From positions 248,001 to 312,000 of the forward strand of contig NZ_CP067378.1 of NCBI RefSeq assembly GCF_019565505.1: a DNA stretch of 64,000 bases, given 5' to 3'. Position 1 is the first letter of the stretch, and every line of letters begins with the position of its first letter. The notes beneath the pieces are model-generated. The model was given only the letters and a program-made list of their open reading frames with translations. It ran no database searches and was not told the DNA's origin. The position numbers and the translations under genes were made by a program. The DNA is from Flavobacterium davisii (lineage in GTDB: Bacteria > Bacteroidota > Bacteroidia > Flavobacteriales > Flavobacteriaceae). Shown here one piece after another: positions 34,463 through 44,788 of this stretch.

Positions 34463-35168
34463 GTGATTTCTCCTTATGTCGAAATGACAAGATTATGAAA
34501 ATTTTCTTGAATAAATCACCCTTCTGTTTGTCACTCCGACACAAGGAGGAGTCGCATTATCTAATTCAATTTTTGAGCCTGCTGTGTTGTTTACTTTATG
34601 TGATTTCTCCTTATGTCGAAATGACAAGATTATGAAAATTTTCTTGAATAAATCACCCTTCTGTTTGTCACTCCGACGTAAGGAGGAGTCGCTTAATCTA
34701 ATTCAATTTTTGAGCGTGCTGTGTTGTTTACTTTATGTGATTTCTCCTTATGTCGAAATGACAAGATTATGAAAATTTTCTTGAATAAATCACCGTTCTG
34801 TTTGTCACTCCGACGCAAGGAGGAGTCGCTTAATCTAATTCAATTTTTGAGCCTGCTGTGTTGTTTACTTTATGTGATTTCTCCTTATGTCGAAATGACA
34901 AGATTATGAAAAATTTCTTGAATAAATCACCGTTCTGTTTGTCACTCCGACGCAAGGAGGAGTCGCTTAATCTAATTCAATTTTTGAGCCTGCTGTGTTG
35001 TTTACTTTATGTGATTTCTCCTTGTGTCGAAATGACAAGATTATGAAAATTTTCTTGAATAAATCACCGTTCTGTTTGTCACTCCGACGCAAGGAGGAGT
35101 CGCATAATCTAATTCAATTTTTGAGCCTGCTGTGTTGTTTACTTTATGTGATTTCTCCTTGCGTCGGG
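34463..35168. repeat. tandem array 2 of the same 137-bp hairpin unit
   Basis: Five full units begin at 34463, 34600, 34737, 34874 and 35011, with a terminal left arm at 35148. Orientation and unit are the same as array 1. Both arrays end in the same flank (GTCGGGATGAAACGAGAG, then TTAACTTAATG), so one is probably a duplicate of the other. Confidence 0.9.
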
Positions 35169-35240
35169 ATGAAACGAGAGGTTTAACTTAATGTCCTTGT
35201 TCGCGCTCGATCCGGGGTTTCTTAATCCTTTATTAAAAAA

Positions 35241-36179
35241 TTACAGTTTTGCAATTTTAGGTCTAAAAAAAGTAGAATATTTTTCAATATATTCTTTAAA
35301 CCATTTGAATTGATTAGTCCAATCATTTCTATCAGTAAAATCTCCAGAAGTTTTTAAAATCACGACACTAGATTTTTTACCTTCTAGTTTTTCCCAAATA
35401 ATATCAGGGTGTATTTCTAATAAAGATTTTTCGTAATAGCTAGAATGCAATTTATCAAAGTTTTCCTTTGCTTTATCACCATTAATATAAAGCCAAATAT
35501 TGATAGAATTATCTCTAGAATTAACCGTAGGAGATATGTTAAAATAACTACGACCAACAGCAATATTCGTCCAATGTTGCATTAACGGATTTTGCATTTT
35601 AACAAAACTGCGGTTTTCTTCCATATAGTTTTTTAAACTTTGCCAATATTCTTGCTGTAACAATTTTATTTCAGTCACGTTTTGGCTAGATGCTGATTTT
35701 TTAACTTGTTTAGTCCAATCGTTAGGATTTGAAACTAATTTAAAATTAGGAGCAGGTAATGAATCCCCTATTTTGTATAACTCTATTTCAATTCCAAAAA
35801 AATTAATCGTTTCATCGGTTACTCTATTTAACCAATCTAATGCCGCTCTATGTTCCTCCGTAAATTTTTGTGCAATCCAAATAATTGTTACCGCATCGAG
35901 TCCTGCGGCATAGGTTAGCAACTGCCCTAAATGGGTATGATCTGTGCGTTCTAATTGATTTTCAATCAAAACATAATGATCATTGAGAGTGTCTTTACAT
36001 AATATATCTGCACTAAACGGGCCTACTTTTTCTTCTTGTCCTTGTAGTTCTAATTCAACACCAATAGTTTCACCCAATAACTGAATATTCTCAGGTTTTG
36101 CTAACCAAGGAGTAAAATCAGTAGCTTCTTTTTTCCAGTAGCTACGTAAGTCTATTTTTTCTAATCGTCCTAGTTTCAT
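35241..36179 (-). CDS. DUF4268-type nuclease-like protein
   Basis: 312 residues. The N-terminal half has the PD-(D/E)xK-like pattern SADILC, then YVLIENQLERTDHTHLGQLLTYAAG, in which Asp and Glu-x-Gln occupy the catalytic positions. The C-terminal half fits DUF4268. Such proteins are often encoded beside restriction-modification or other defence genes, and here it follows hsdR on the same strand after 292 bases. Nuclease activity is inferred from the fold only. Confidence 0.75.
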   Translation of the reverse strand: MKLGRLEKIDLRSYWKKEATDFTPWLAKPENIQLLGETIGVELELQGQEEKVGPFSADILCKDTLNDHYVLIENQLERTDHTHLGQLLTYAAGLDAVTIIWIAQKFTEEHRAALDWLNRVTDETINFFGIEIELYKIGDSLPAPNFKLVSNPNDWTKQVKKSASSQNVTEIKLLQQEYWQSLKNYMEENRSFVKMQNPLMQHWTNIAVGRSYFNISPTVNSRDNSINIWLYINGDKAKENFDKLHSSYYEKSLLEIHPDIIWEKLEGKKSSVVILKTSGDFTDRNDWTNQFKWFKEYIEKYSTFFRPKIAKL

Positions 36180-36471
36180 TTTTTAAGTCGCTTCTAGTTA
36201 AATGTTAGCTTATAGTTTTTTTTCTTTTATACTTGTTTTATAATTTTTACACTTTGGTAATCTATTTCCACCATTTTTCTTCTTCCCTTTTTGGTTTTAT
36301 GTCCAAAGCTTTTGGATTTACATTGGGGTATTTTTTAAATAATATTTATAATCTTGCTGTAAACTGACTAAACGAACGCGAATGGATTAGCTTCGCAGAA
36401 CTTCGTTTCACACACAAACAAGGGAGCTCCTGAAAATCCAAAAAAATCATCTTTCCTTTTTTATTTATATA
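36180..36471. other. spacer between hsdR and the DUF4268 gene
   Basis: A short minus-strand stretch (about 36255-36365) reads QDYKYYLKNTPNVNPKALD and continues to KWWK if one base is added. It could be the tail of a lost gene. Otherwise nothing is recognised. Confidence 0.3.
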
Positions 36472-39400
36472 TTATATCTCACCTCCTACCTCTTTAAACT
36501 TCTCCACAAATGCACTTATTTTTTGAAACACACTTTGTTTTTTGGTCAAATACTGAGGATTTAACGGACTCATTTTAGGCAAAATAGCATTGAGTTCTGT
36601 ACCGTTTTCACTGGCGTATTCTCGTTTTAATGAAGCTTTGATATATCTTTTTGTAGCTTCTTCATTTAAATTTTCCTCTTCAATTAATTCCCTTATTGCT
36701 ATTTTTTGTTTTTGTTGGGCATACTTAAAAAATGAATCGATAATATTTGCTTTTTCTTCAATAGCGTCTAATTCCGTTTCGTTAATAAAATCAACAACTA
36801 AACTTTCTTTTGCTCTATTGCCAATACTAGCCCGAATCACACGGCGCACTTCTTCTATTAACGTTGCTTTATCTTTGTTTTTTTTGTTGTGTTCAAAAAT
36901 CAATTCCAAAATATAATCAAGGTTGATTTCTTGTGATTTTAATAAATCAATTTCAAATACTACATCATCCCAATCCATTTTAGATTCTTCTGCTTCTCTA
37001 CCGTTTTTCTCACGACGTAACCAATCACGAATGTCATTATAGGTAGAACGATAATCCTGAACGGTTCTTTCTGATAATACACTTATTTCTTGCATAACGG
37101 CTATATCTTCATCCGTTACAAAGTAGGTTTCCTTAAAAGCTTCGATGGCTTCAGCATCCTTTGTATCAATATGTTGTAAAGCTTTTAGATGTGTAAATTC
37201 ATCGTAATTCTGTAAAATATTCTCTACGCGTAAGTATTCCCCAAAAAGCTTTACAAACTCTTTTTTGTCTTTTTCGGTAACGATTTCCTCTGGATTTGGA
37301 AATCTTTCATTTAACTCATGCACGACATCCTTATATCCTCTACGTGCTTTCCCTGTAACAATATCGGTAAAGCCTTCTAAATATTCTTTGTAGCTTTTTT
37401 CAAGTACTACGTTTTTGGTGTTTTTATCGCCAAATAAGGTAATAGCATCAATAGTGGCTTGTTCTAAATCGCGGAAGGTTACAATATTTCCAAAAGTTTT
37501 GGTTGCATCGTAAATTCTATTGGTACGTGAAAAGGCTTGCATCAACCCGTGGTAGCGCAAATTCTTATCTATAAACAAGGTATTCAAGGTTGGGGCATCA
37601 AAACCGGTAAGAAACATTCCGACAACTATTATCAAGTCAATTTCTTTACTTTTTACGCGTTTTGCCAAGTCACGATAATAATCATGGAAGCCACTTTCAA
37701 TGTTAAAATTCATTTTAAACATGGCATTGTAATCATGAATTGCCCTTGTTAAAAACTCTTTTGCACTTAAATCCAAGGCTGTTGGCTCAAACGTTTCATC
37801 TAAAATTTCACCAATAGCACTTTGCTCTTCATTGGCTGCAAAGGAAAAGATAGTGGCTATTTTAAGCGGTTTTTCGCTTTCTTTTTGTAGGTTGTTTAAT
37901 TCTTCGTAATAACATTTTGCCGCATCCACACTACTTACAGCAAACATGGCGTTAAATCCAGCGTTGCCTCCTTTGGTTCTGTGCGTTTTTTGTCTGAAAT
38001 TTTGTAAAATGTATTGCGAAATTTCTTTAATACGCTTCGGGTGTAGCAAAGCGGTGTTGTTTTCGGCTGCAGTTAATTTTTTTTCGTCTTGTTCTGCTTC
38101 GATATTTTTAAATTGCGGGCGAACATTGTTATAATCTACTTTGAATTTTAGAACCTTGTCATCTCTTATAGCATCTGTAATGACATAAGAATGCAACTCA
38201 CGACCAAAAACACTTGCGGTAGTTTCGGCACCTAGAGCGTTTTGCGGAAAAATAGGCGTTCCTGTAAATCCAAATTGGTAGAATTTTTTAAATTTTTTAT
38301 TTAGGTTTTTTTGGGCTTCGCCAAATTGAGAGCGATGGGCTTCATCAAAAATAAACACTACTTGTTTTTGATAAATAGCCAAATCACTTTCGGTTTTCAT
38401 TAAGTTATTTAACTTTTGTATGGTGGTTACAATAATCTTATTGTCGTCTTTTTCTATGTTGCGTTTTAAACCTGCCGTACTATCAGAACCATTTACACTA
38501 TCAGGCGAAAAGCGTTGGTATTCTCTTATGGTTTGAAAGTCTAAATCTTTCCGATCGACCACAAAGAATACTTTGTCTATAAAATCCAGTTGGGTAGCTA
38601 AACGTGCGGCTTTAAAACTGGTTAGGGTTTTACCAGAACCTGTGGTATGCCAAATATATCCTCCGCTTTCCACATTAGACCAATTTTTAGCGTTATAAGC
38701 ACTTTCTATTTTCCATAACATTCGTTCGGTAGCGGCTATTTGGTAAGGACGCATGATTAACAAGGTATCGCTTGTATCAAAAACCGAATAAGTTAACAAT
38801 ACATTCAAAAGGGTGTTTTTTTGAAAGAAGGTAACTGTAAAATCTTTTAAGTCGGTAATTAAAGCGTTATCGGCTTTTGCCCAGTTCATAGTAAAGTCGA
38901 AACTGTTTTTGTTGCGTTGTGTGGTATTGGCAAAATAGCGGGTATCGGTACCGTTGGAAATAACAAATAGTTGTATGTATTTAAAAAGGGAATTGGTGGT
39001 ATTAAAACTTTCTTTTGAGTAACGGTGTACCTGATTGAAGGCTTCACGAATGGCCACCCCTCGTTTTTTTAGTTCGACATGTACCAAAGGCAACCCGTTT
39101 ACTAAAATGGTTACATCGTAGCGGTTAGTATGTGTGCCTTTTTGTTCGAATTGAGAAATGACTTGCACTTTATTGCGGGTGATGTTCCTTTTATCTACTA
39201 AATAGATGTTTTGGATATGCCCATCGTCAAACACAAAATCGTGTACATAATTATCGTGTATTTTTCTTGTTTTATCTACTAGGTTATCACTTGGTTTATC
39301 GAGATATTCTTCTACAAAACGTGTCCATTCGCTATTGGTAAACGTCATGTTGTTCAATGCTTGCAGTTGTACACGTACATTTGCTAACATGGTATCGATA

Positions 39401-39576
39401 GATTTAATATCGATAGCATTTTCATACCCTTGATTGATTAAATCTTGGATGAACTCACGTTCTAAAGCGGATTCGGATTGGTAGGCTGTTGGTGCCTCAT
39501 TAACCTTTGAATATTTGGTGTATTTATCTAAAACAATAAAATTGTTGGATTCGGCGATAGTTTTATAGTTTGCCAT
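36472..39576 (-). CDS. hsdR: type I restriction enzyme R subunit (HsdR)
   Basis: 1034 residues, full length. Motor and nuclease subunit that translocates and cuts unmethylated DNA. The N-terminal nuclease has Asp154 and ELK (Glu168, Lys170) in [19 protein letters not shown]. The superfamily 2 motor has Walker A TTGSGKT (311-317), DEAH (411-414) and motif [21 protein letters not shown] and [10 protein letters not shown] are later helicase motifs. A helical C-terminus binds the methylase complex. The start ([10 protein letters not shown]) overlaps the end of the REP-associated transposase gene by 14 bases. No frame break is seen. Confidence 0.96.
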   Translation of the reverse strand: MANYKTIAESNNFIVLDKYTKYSKVNEAPTAYQSESALEREFIQDLINQGYENAIDIKSIDTMLANVRVQLQALNNMTFTNSEWTRFVEEYLDKPSDNLVDKTRKIHDNYVHDFVFDDGHIQNIYLVDKRNITRNKVQVISQFEQKGTHTNRYDVTILVNGLPLVHVELKKRGVAIREAFNQVHRYSKESFNTTNSLFKYIQLFVISNGTDTRYFANTTQRNKNSFDFTMNWAKADNALITDLKDFTVTFFQKNTLLNVLLTYSVFDTSDTLLIMRPYQIAATERMLWKIESAYNAKNWSNVESGGYIWHTTGSGKTLTSFKAARLATQLDFIDKVFFVVDRKDLDFQTIREYQRFSPDSVNGSDSTAGLKRNIEKDDNKIIVTTIQKLNNLMKTESDLAIYQKQVVFIFDEAHRSQFGEAQKNLNKKFKKFYQFGFTGTPIFPQNALGAETTASVFGRELHSYVITDAIRDDKVLKFKVDYNNVRPQFKNIEAEQDEKKLTAAENNTALLHPKRIKEISQYILQNFRQKTHRTKGGNAGFNAMFAVSSVDAAKCYYEELNNLQKESEKPLKIATIFSFAANEEQSAIGEILDETFEPTALDLSAKEFLTRAIHDYNAMFKMNFNIESGFHDYYRDLAKRVKSKEIDLIIVVGMFLTGFDAPTLNTLFIDKNLRYHGLMQAFSRTNRIYDATKTFGNIVTFRDLEQATIDAITLFGDKNTKNVVLEKSYKEYLEGFTDIVTGKARRGYKDVVHELNERFPNPEEIVTEKDKKEFVKLFGEYLRVENILQNYDEFTHLKALQHIDTKDAEAIEAFKETYFVTDEDIAVMQEISVLSERTVQDYRSTYNDIRDWLRREKNGREAEESKMDWDDVVFEIDLLKSQEINLDYILELIFEHNKKNKDKATLIEEVRRVIRASIGNRAKESLVVDFINETELDAIEEKANIIDSFFKYAQQKQKIAIRELIEEENLNEEATKRYIKASLKREYASENGTELNAILPKMSPLNPQYLTKKQSVFQKISAFVEKFKEVGGEI

Positions 39577-40248
39577 TTTGTTTTTTTAGTTTATCGTTTT
39601 CCCATTTTTGTGGGTTGTTTATAATATAATTAGAAATACGATGGTAAGCGTTTTCGTTGCGGATGATATGCTCCCAATAATTGCGTTGCCAGATTTTAAA
39701 ATTTAAAGATTTAATTATTTCCGCCGTCGGGGCGGTGGTTGGGGGAATTGCAATTCGCCCGTACTCAGGGCGAATTGCAATTCTCCTTTATTCAAGGCGA
39801 AATCCAATTCGCCTTTATTTGGAGCGAATTTCGATTCGCCCGAGCTATTATCGATATTATTTTCTAGAATTAAATCCTTAATCTTTTTTATGGTGGCTAT
39901 TTTATAGCCTCTAATGATGGAGCCGATGGTTTGAGATGGCGATTGAAATTTTCCTATTTCATCTTCTGTTTCTTTTTTATGGGTAATTTCTATAATGCCG
40001 TGCATGTGATTGGGCATTACTACCGATTCATGAATCACGCAATTATCACGAACCTGCTCTGTATGATACCATTCTGCCAAGGCAATTTCTCCAAATGAAT
40101 TTAAAATCATTTTGCCATTTTCAATATGCCCAAATAAGGATGCTCTATCCTGACAGCAAAGCGTTATAAAATACAATCCAGCCTGCGCATAATCGTATCC
40201 TTTTAACCGGATAGATTGGCGGTGGTGTTTTTGTGGATTGTATGGCAT
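39563..40248 (-). CDS. REP-associated tyrosine transposase (RAYT) interrupted by REP-derived sequence, one frame break
   Basis: About 228 residues when one base is added to the C5 run (plus-strand G5, 39741-39745). Y1/HUH nuclease domain: [27 protein letters not shown] motif PNHMHGII, and [15 protein letters not shown]. The expected C-terminal segment with the catalytic Tyr ([20 protein letters not shown]) lies beyond a 40-residue insert rich in KGELxFAL repeats, encoded by four near-palindromes at 39741-39840. As read, the frame stops before that Tyr. RAYTs process and spread REP sequences. It sits between hsdS and hsdR and overlaps the hsdR start. Confidence 0.8.
39741..39840. repeat. four REP-like palindromes inside the RAYT gene
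   Basis: Near-palindromes GGGCGAATTGCAATTCTCC (39768-39785), GGCGAAATCCAATTCGCC (about 39796-39813), GCGAATTTCGATTCGCC (39824-39840), and one at 39741-39760. All are variants of GGCGAATTGCAATTCGCC. They are translated as part of the gene. Confidence 0.8.
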
Positions 40249-40264
40249 ATTTTTTAATTTTTGT

Positions 40265-40318
40265 CGGGGCGAATTGCAAATATTTTAATTTTTGTCGGGG
40301 CGAATTGCAATTCGCCCC
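40265..40318. repeat. REP-like palindromes between hsdS and the RAYT gene
   Basis: A half copy (GGGGCGAATTGCAA, 40265-40278) and a full palindrome (GGGGCGAATTGCAATTCG then CCCC, 40297-40318), both preceded by TTTTTGTC. Same core as the palindromes inside the RAYT gene, so they are its likely substrate. The full copy reaches the hsdS stop codon. Confidence 0.8.
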
Positions 40319-41568
40319 TATATTTTTTTGTCAAACGTCAACAACATATCCCTATAATATTCATATTGTTTTTGTCTCAATTCTATCTCTTTTGGTAAAC
40401 CTTCGCTGATGGAAGTCGTTAGCGTATCAAATTTATCGAGTATGGAAACGATGCGAGCTTGTTCTTCTGGTGAAGGAACTGGAATTATTGCTTTACCTAA
40501 ACCTTTTGCATTGATGGCAGAAATTTTACCAGAAGATATATGTTTTTTTATTTGGTCATGGAATTGTTTAGTACGTGTAAAATATGCAACAAACTTGGGA
40601 TTTAATTTAGTTTTATAAGAGAAACAAGCATCATGAATAACTACACCTTCATCACCTAACCAAGCTGTCCCCTTACCAATATCCTCTATCGTTTCTCCTG
40701 CAGCAACAATTACTACTTCCCCATTTTGAGCAACACGTAAATTTTTACTTTTAACTAATTCTTCACTTACAAACGAGATAGTTTTTTCTGCCCAAGTACC
40801 GTAATGGGTGTACATTTCTCCATAATGAATGACAGGAACACCTTCAGCAATTAAATCTGTTTTTACAAATCGTTTACCTCTTTGAAACTCTCCAATACTT
40901 TCATTATCCATTGGTAAATGTTTCACTTCGTTTTCATCAAAACTAAACAACTGCTCACGATAATAACTATACTGCTGTTTTCGTGCTGTAAGCTCTGCTG
41001 TAAGCTCTGCTGTAAGCTCTGTAAACTTATCGAGAATTCCAACTATTTTTTGTTGAATTTCGAGGGATTTTTTTGGATTATCTGGGCAAGGGATAGGAAC
41101 TAAGAGTTTTTCTTTTAAACTATTCGAACTTAAATTTGGTTGAGCACCTCCTCCAGCAAGAACATATAAAAATTCTGATTTTGTTAAAAGGAAATGATAA
41201 AGAAAACGATTATTAAGAATTTCTTTATTAGGAATGAATTTACCTACACGTTGGTTTAGATAAGCTTTTTCATCCAAATTATAATAACCAATTTTTCCAG
41301 TCGTAGCTCCTGACATAGCAATTAAAACATCTCCATGTTCGATATAATAATTTAAAGGATTTCCTGAACGGTAATCTGTTGCATCAAAATATTTTACATC
41401 TTTTAATTCAACATTTGATCCGTTTATATTAGTTATTCTTACTATTGGTAGTCCTGACTCTTTAAATAAACTGCTTTGGAATGCAAAACCATTTTGAAAA
41501 TCACAAACTTCCCCCAGTGTTTTCCATTCCACTTCAACACCCTCTAATAATTTATCTAAAAAACTCAT
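40318..41568 (-). CDS. hsdS: type I restriction enzyme specificity subunit (HsdS)
   Basis: 416 residues with two target-recognition domains: the first about residues 15-160 (WKTLGEVCDFQNGFAFQSSLF), the second about 215-370 (SIGEFQRGKRFVKTDL). They are separated and followed by conserved helices (QQKIVGILDKFTELTAEL and QARIVSILDKFDTLTTSI, each ending in QY-YYR). The central helix contains a tandem TAEL repeat encoded by three exact 12-bp units at 40985-41020. In EcoR124-type systems the number of TAEL units sets the spacer length of the recognised sequence. The start overlaps the rhuM stop by 4 bases. Confidence 0.95.
   Translation of the reverse strand: MSFLDKLLEGVEVEWKTLGEVCDFQNGFAFQSSLFKESGLPIVRITNINGSNVELKDVKYFDATDYRSGNPLNYYIEHGDVLIAMSGATTGKIGYYNLDEKAYLNQRVGKFIPNKEILNNRFLYHFLLTKSEFLYVLAGGGAQPNLSSNSLKEKLLVPIPCPDNPKKSLEIQQKIVGILDKFTELTAELTAELTARKQQYSYYREQLFSFDENEVKHLPMDNESIGEFQRGKRFVKTDLIAEGVPVIHYGEMYTHYGTWAEKTISFVSEELVKSKNLRVAQNGEVVIVAAGETIEDIGKGTAWLGDEGVVIHDACFSYKTKLNPKFVAYFTRTKQFHDQIKKHISSGKISAINAKGLGKAIIPVPSPEEQARIVSILDKFDTLTTSISEGLPKEIELRQKQYEYYRDMLLTFDKKI
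40985..41020 (-). repeat. three 12-bp repeats coding TAEL units in hsdS
   Basis: GCTGTAAGCTCT occurs three times head to tail (40985, 40997, 41009), coding ELTA/TAEL units. Gain or loss of one unit keeps frame and lengthens or shortens the helix by four residues. Confidence 0.95.
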
Positions 41569-42548
41569 TTTTTACGGCTTTGTTTTTTAGCTGTTTTCTC
41601 TAAGGCAGCAAGCGTTTTTAAATAGTCTTTTTCAACCGAACTTAGCGTTTTGGCTTTGTATTTTTTGTATTCCTGAACTGCTTTGTCATGCGCTTGGTTG
41701 TGTGAGATTGTACCTGCGCTATCTAATACTTTTCTACCAGTAGATGATAAGATGTTGTCTAACTCTCTGATGTAATCTACCATCCGCATTTCTTTTTCTT
41801 CAATAGCGTTCAATTCAGCTAAATCAAAATAAGCAGCTACTAAATTATTGAGTACTTTCAATTCTTTTTCTTCTAAGAAATTTTTAGCAATCAAGGCTTC
41901 TGCTTGAGTTGGTTCATTGCCTTTAAATGTAGTAAGCCCTGCAAAAGGTTTATCACTATCTACACGCATATAAATTATTTCGCTGGCTGTTTTACCGTGT
42001 GCAGCGTAATGCAACTTGTTCTGCACGATTTTGAAAAATTGGATGCTTTCGTCGCTTTTTGGGTCGTAATCGGTAGCTGTGGCATATAAATCTAATACTT
42101 GCCTATACATAACCTTCTCGCTAGAACGAATATCACGAATGCGGTCTAAAAGTTCTTTCCAGTAATTACCACCACCCAAATTTTTCAATCTATCATCGTC
42201 CATTGTAAAACCTTTCACGATATATTCTTTTAATCGTTGGGTAGCCCATTGACGAAAGCGAGTGCCTTGCACAGATTTCACACGGTAACCAACTGAAATA
42301 ATGACGTCTAAATTGTAAAAGTTTGTTGGTTTGGTAGAAAAATCGGAAATTCCGATTTTTCTCATCGTTTCTGATTCAATTAGTTCATTTTCAGTATAAA
42401 TATTAATGATATGCTCATTGATTGTAGACCGACTTTTATTGAATAATTCTGTCATTTGATCGATGGTTAACCAAACGGTTTCATCTTCAAGTTGGACATT
42501 AATTTTAGTTTGTCCATCATCTGTTGTATATAATATTATTTCGCTCAT
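41565..42548 (-). CDS. RhuM family protein
   Basis: 327 residues. The RhuM signature is visible: VWLTIDQMTELFNKSRSTINEHI (helix-turn-helix-like), FYNLDVIISVGYRVKSVQGTRFRQWATQRLKEYI, and a C-terminal half with EIIYMRVDSDKPFAGLTTFKG. RhuM was named in a Salmonella pathogenicity island, but its role is unresolved; genes of this family are often placed inside type I restriction operons, as here between hsdM and hsdS. It lies 5 bases after hsdM and overlaps hsdS by 4 bases, so tight co-translation is likely. Confidence 0.9.
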   Translation of the reverse strand: MSEIILYTTDDGQTKINVQLEDETVWLTIDQMTELFNKSRSTINEHIINIYTENELIESETMRKIGISDFSTKPTNFYNLDVIISVGYRVKSVQGTRFRQWATQRLKEYIVKGFTMDDDRLKNLGGGNYWKELLDRIRDIRSSEKVMYRQVLDLYATATDYDPKSDESIQFFKIVQNKLHYAAHGKTASEIIYMRVDSDKPFAGLTTFKGNEPTQAEALIAKNFLEEKELKVLNNLVAAYFDLAELNAIEEKEMRMVDYIRELDNILSSTGRKVLDSAGTISHNQAHDKAVQEYKKYKAKTLSSVEKDYLKTLAALEKTAKKQSRKK

Positions 42549-42553
42549 ATCGT

Positions 42554-44374
42554 TTACGCTTCAAGTGATTTAATTTTTGATGCAAGCCATTCTCGACCAG
42601 ATCCCGTTTTAAAGTACTTTTCCCTTTCAATAGCTTGTCTTTCGGTATTAAAAGTTTCGTAGTAAACTAATTTTACTGGTTTATGCTTTTTTGTATGTTC
42701 TGCACCATTTCCACTCAAATGTTGTTGATAACGTTGGTCAAGATTTTTAGTAAAGCCTTTATAATATGACCCATCATTACAAAGTAAAACATAAGTATAA
42801 TATAACTCATGCTCCTGCCTGCCGGCAGGCGGGTCAATCTCGTTTATTATGGCATCAATATCAGTACGTAGCGTATTTATTTTGGCTACCGTTTTGTTGA
42901 TTTCGGCATTTAGCTGTTTAATATCTATTTTCTCCCGATTATCTTTGGCTTCTACATACGAACTCACTGATAAGTTATAGTCGTTTTCCGCAATTTTAGC
43001 ATTGTCGATAGTAGTAGCAATATGAGGTACTTCGGCTTTGCTATCAAACATATCCATAATTTTATCAATATGTTCGTTAGTCAGCTCATTATTATTGGTT
43101 ACTTTCTTAAAGAAATCTTCACCCGTAGCATCTATAAATTGGGTTTTGGTTTCGGTTTTATTTTTGGCTAAAACTAAAATATTAACTGCTATAGAAGTCC
43201 CATAAAAAGGTTGGGTGCTAAAGCAATTACAGATTCAACAAAATTGTTATCTACTAAATATTTTCTAATTTTTTGTTCGGCACCGCCACGGTAAAAGATA
43301 CCAGGGGAAACAAACCAATGCCGCTCGTCCTTTGCTTGATAAATAACTTAAGCAATGCAACACAAAGGCAAAATCGGCTTTTGATTTAGGAGCCAAAACC
43401 CCTGCCGGTGCAAAACGGTCGTCGTTTATCAAGGTAGGGTCATCAGCACCAATCCAATTTACTGAGTAAGGTGGATTAGATACAATGGCATCAAAAGGTT
43501 TGTCGTCTCCAAAATGAGGATCTAACAAAGTATTCCCTAAAGCAATGTTGAACTTATCGTAGTTAATGTTATGCAAAAACATATTCATACGCGCTAGGTT
43601 ATAGGTCGTATGATTGATTTCCTGTCCGAAGAAACCCTCTTCTATAATATGGCTATCAAAATGTTTTTTAGCTTGTAACAATAACGAACCAGAACCGGCA
43701 GCTGGGTCGTAAATTTTATTCACCGTGGTTTGCTTGTGCATGGCCAGTTGCGCAATCAGTTTTGATACCGTTTGCGGGGTAAAAAATTCACCACCTGATT
43801 TACCTGCATTTGCAGCATAGTTGGAAATTAAAAACTCATAAGCATCACCAAAAAGGTCAATTTGATTGTCTTCAAAATTTCCGAAGTTTAATTCCTCTAC
43901 GCCTTTTATAACGGCAGCTAAACGGGTGTTTTTGTTTTCAACGGTATTTCCTAAACGGGTACTCGTGGTGTCAAAATCGGCAAACAATCCTTTAATGTCT
44001 TTTTCTGAAGGATAGCCATTGGCCGAACTTTCAATCGCATCAAAAATAGCTTTTAAGTCGGTATTCAGATTGGTGTTTGTATGGGCTGTTTTAGCCATAT
44101 TTTCAAAAAGCTGACTGGGATATATAAAATAGCCTTTGGTTTTAATGGCATCTTCTTTAATTTCGGGCGTAATAACGCTGTCTGATAAGTTGGCGTAGTG
44201 AATACTTTCATCACCCGCTTCTATGTAATTTTTAAAGTTTTCACTAATGAAGCGATAGAATAATGCACCTAGAACGAATTGTTTAAAATCCCACCCATCA
44301 ACGGCACCACGTACCGGGTTGGCAATTTTCCATATATTATTTTGTAATTCTTGTTTTTGAATGGTGCTTGTCAT
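42554..44374 (-). CDS. hsdM: type I DNA methylase (HsdM) with a C-terminal GIY-YIG domain, two frame breaks
   Basis: About 606 residues. The methylase part has the N-terminal helical domain, AdoMet motif [20 protein letters not shown] and the catalytic NPPY in [13 protein letters not shown], so it makes N6-methyladenine. The C-terminal helices ([17 protein letters not shown]) are those of HsdM. Then, at DPPAGRQE, a GIY-YIG nuclease-like domain of about 90 residues follows ([42 protein letters not shown]). The frame breaks twice: an extra base in G4 at 43304-43307 (restores [15 protein letters not shown]) and a missing base in A5 at 43204-43208 (restores [15 protein letters not shown]). Net reading is restored over 606 residues. 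First gene of the operon. Confidence 0.85.
42814..42833. repeat. GC-rich palindrome at the HsdM/GIY-YIG junction
   Basis: CCTGCCTGCCGGCAGGCGGG, with the core CCTGCCGGCAGG, stands out in A+T-rich DNA. It encodes DPPAGRQE, the exact join between the methylase tail and the GIY-YIG domain. Confidence 0.8.
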
Positions 44375-44682
44375 ATTTTAATTTAAATACCTATTTGCTT
44401 AAGTCTAAAATCAGTCTTTTTAAATAAAAAATGATTTATTAGCGACTTTTAGTTTTATAAATTTTGATTGATACTCTGTGCAAAAATATCAATATAATGG
44501 TACTAAAGTAAACAAAGAGAAAATAAAATTATTGGGGAAAACCAGAAATTATAGTAAAAAGAGTTGTCTTCTAATTTGTTGTTATTAGTTCTCTCTGTTT
44601 TTTGTTTGTAGAAAAAGAAAGGTACTCGACTGGATAGTATGGGGTAATCTTTTTTTTGTTTTGAAATTACTTAAATAAACCC

Positions 44683-44765
44683 CAATTCCGCATTAGACCC
44701 GAGCGTAGCGAATAGACGAAGTAAATCTATTCCACTTCCTTTTTTCAAATTCAAGCAAGTTGTAC
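44683..44765 (+). repeat. partial GACCCGAGCGTAGCG element
   Basis: CCCCAATTCCGCATTAGACC, then CGAGCGTAGCGAATAGACGA and TCTATTCCACTTCC; matches the left half of the copy at 18803 for about 80 bp and then diverges. Confidence 0.75.
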
Positions 44766-44788
44766 TATGCGAAAGATGGGGTATTAAA

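Noticed and set aside
32795..35168. Possible CRISPR array
   Set aside because: The units are contiguous 137-bp repeats without unique spacers, and no cas genes are present.
32773..35186. Many 60-80-codon open frames on both strands in the 137-bp arrays
   Set aside because: The unit length is not a multiple of three, so frames change between copies. The sequence is explained by hairpin repeats, and no start-site context is consistent.
36180..36471. A small gene between hsdR and the DUF4268 gene
   Set aside because: It needs an added base and has no start; at most a fragment.
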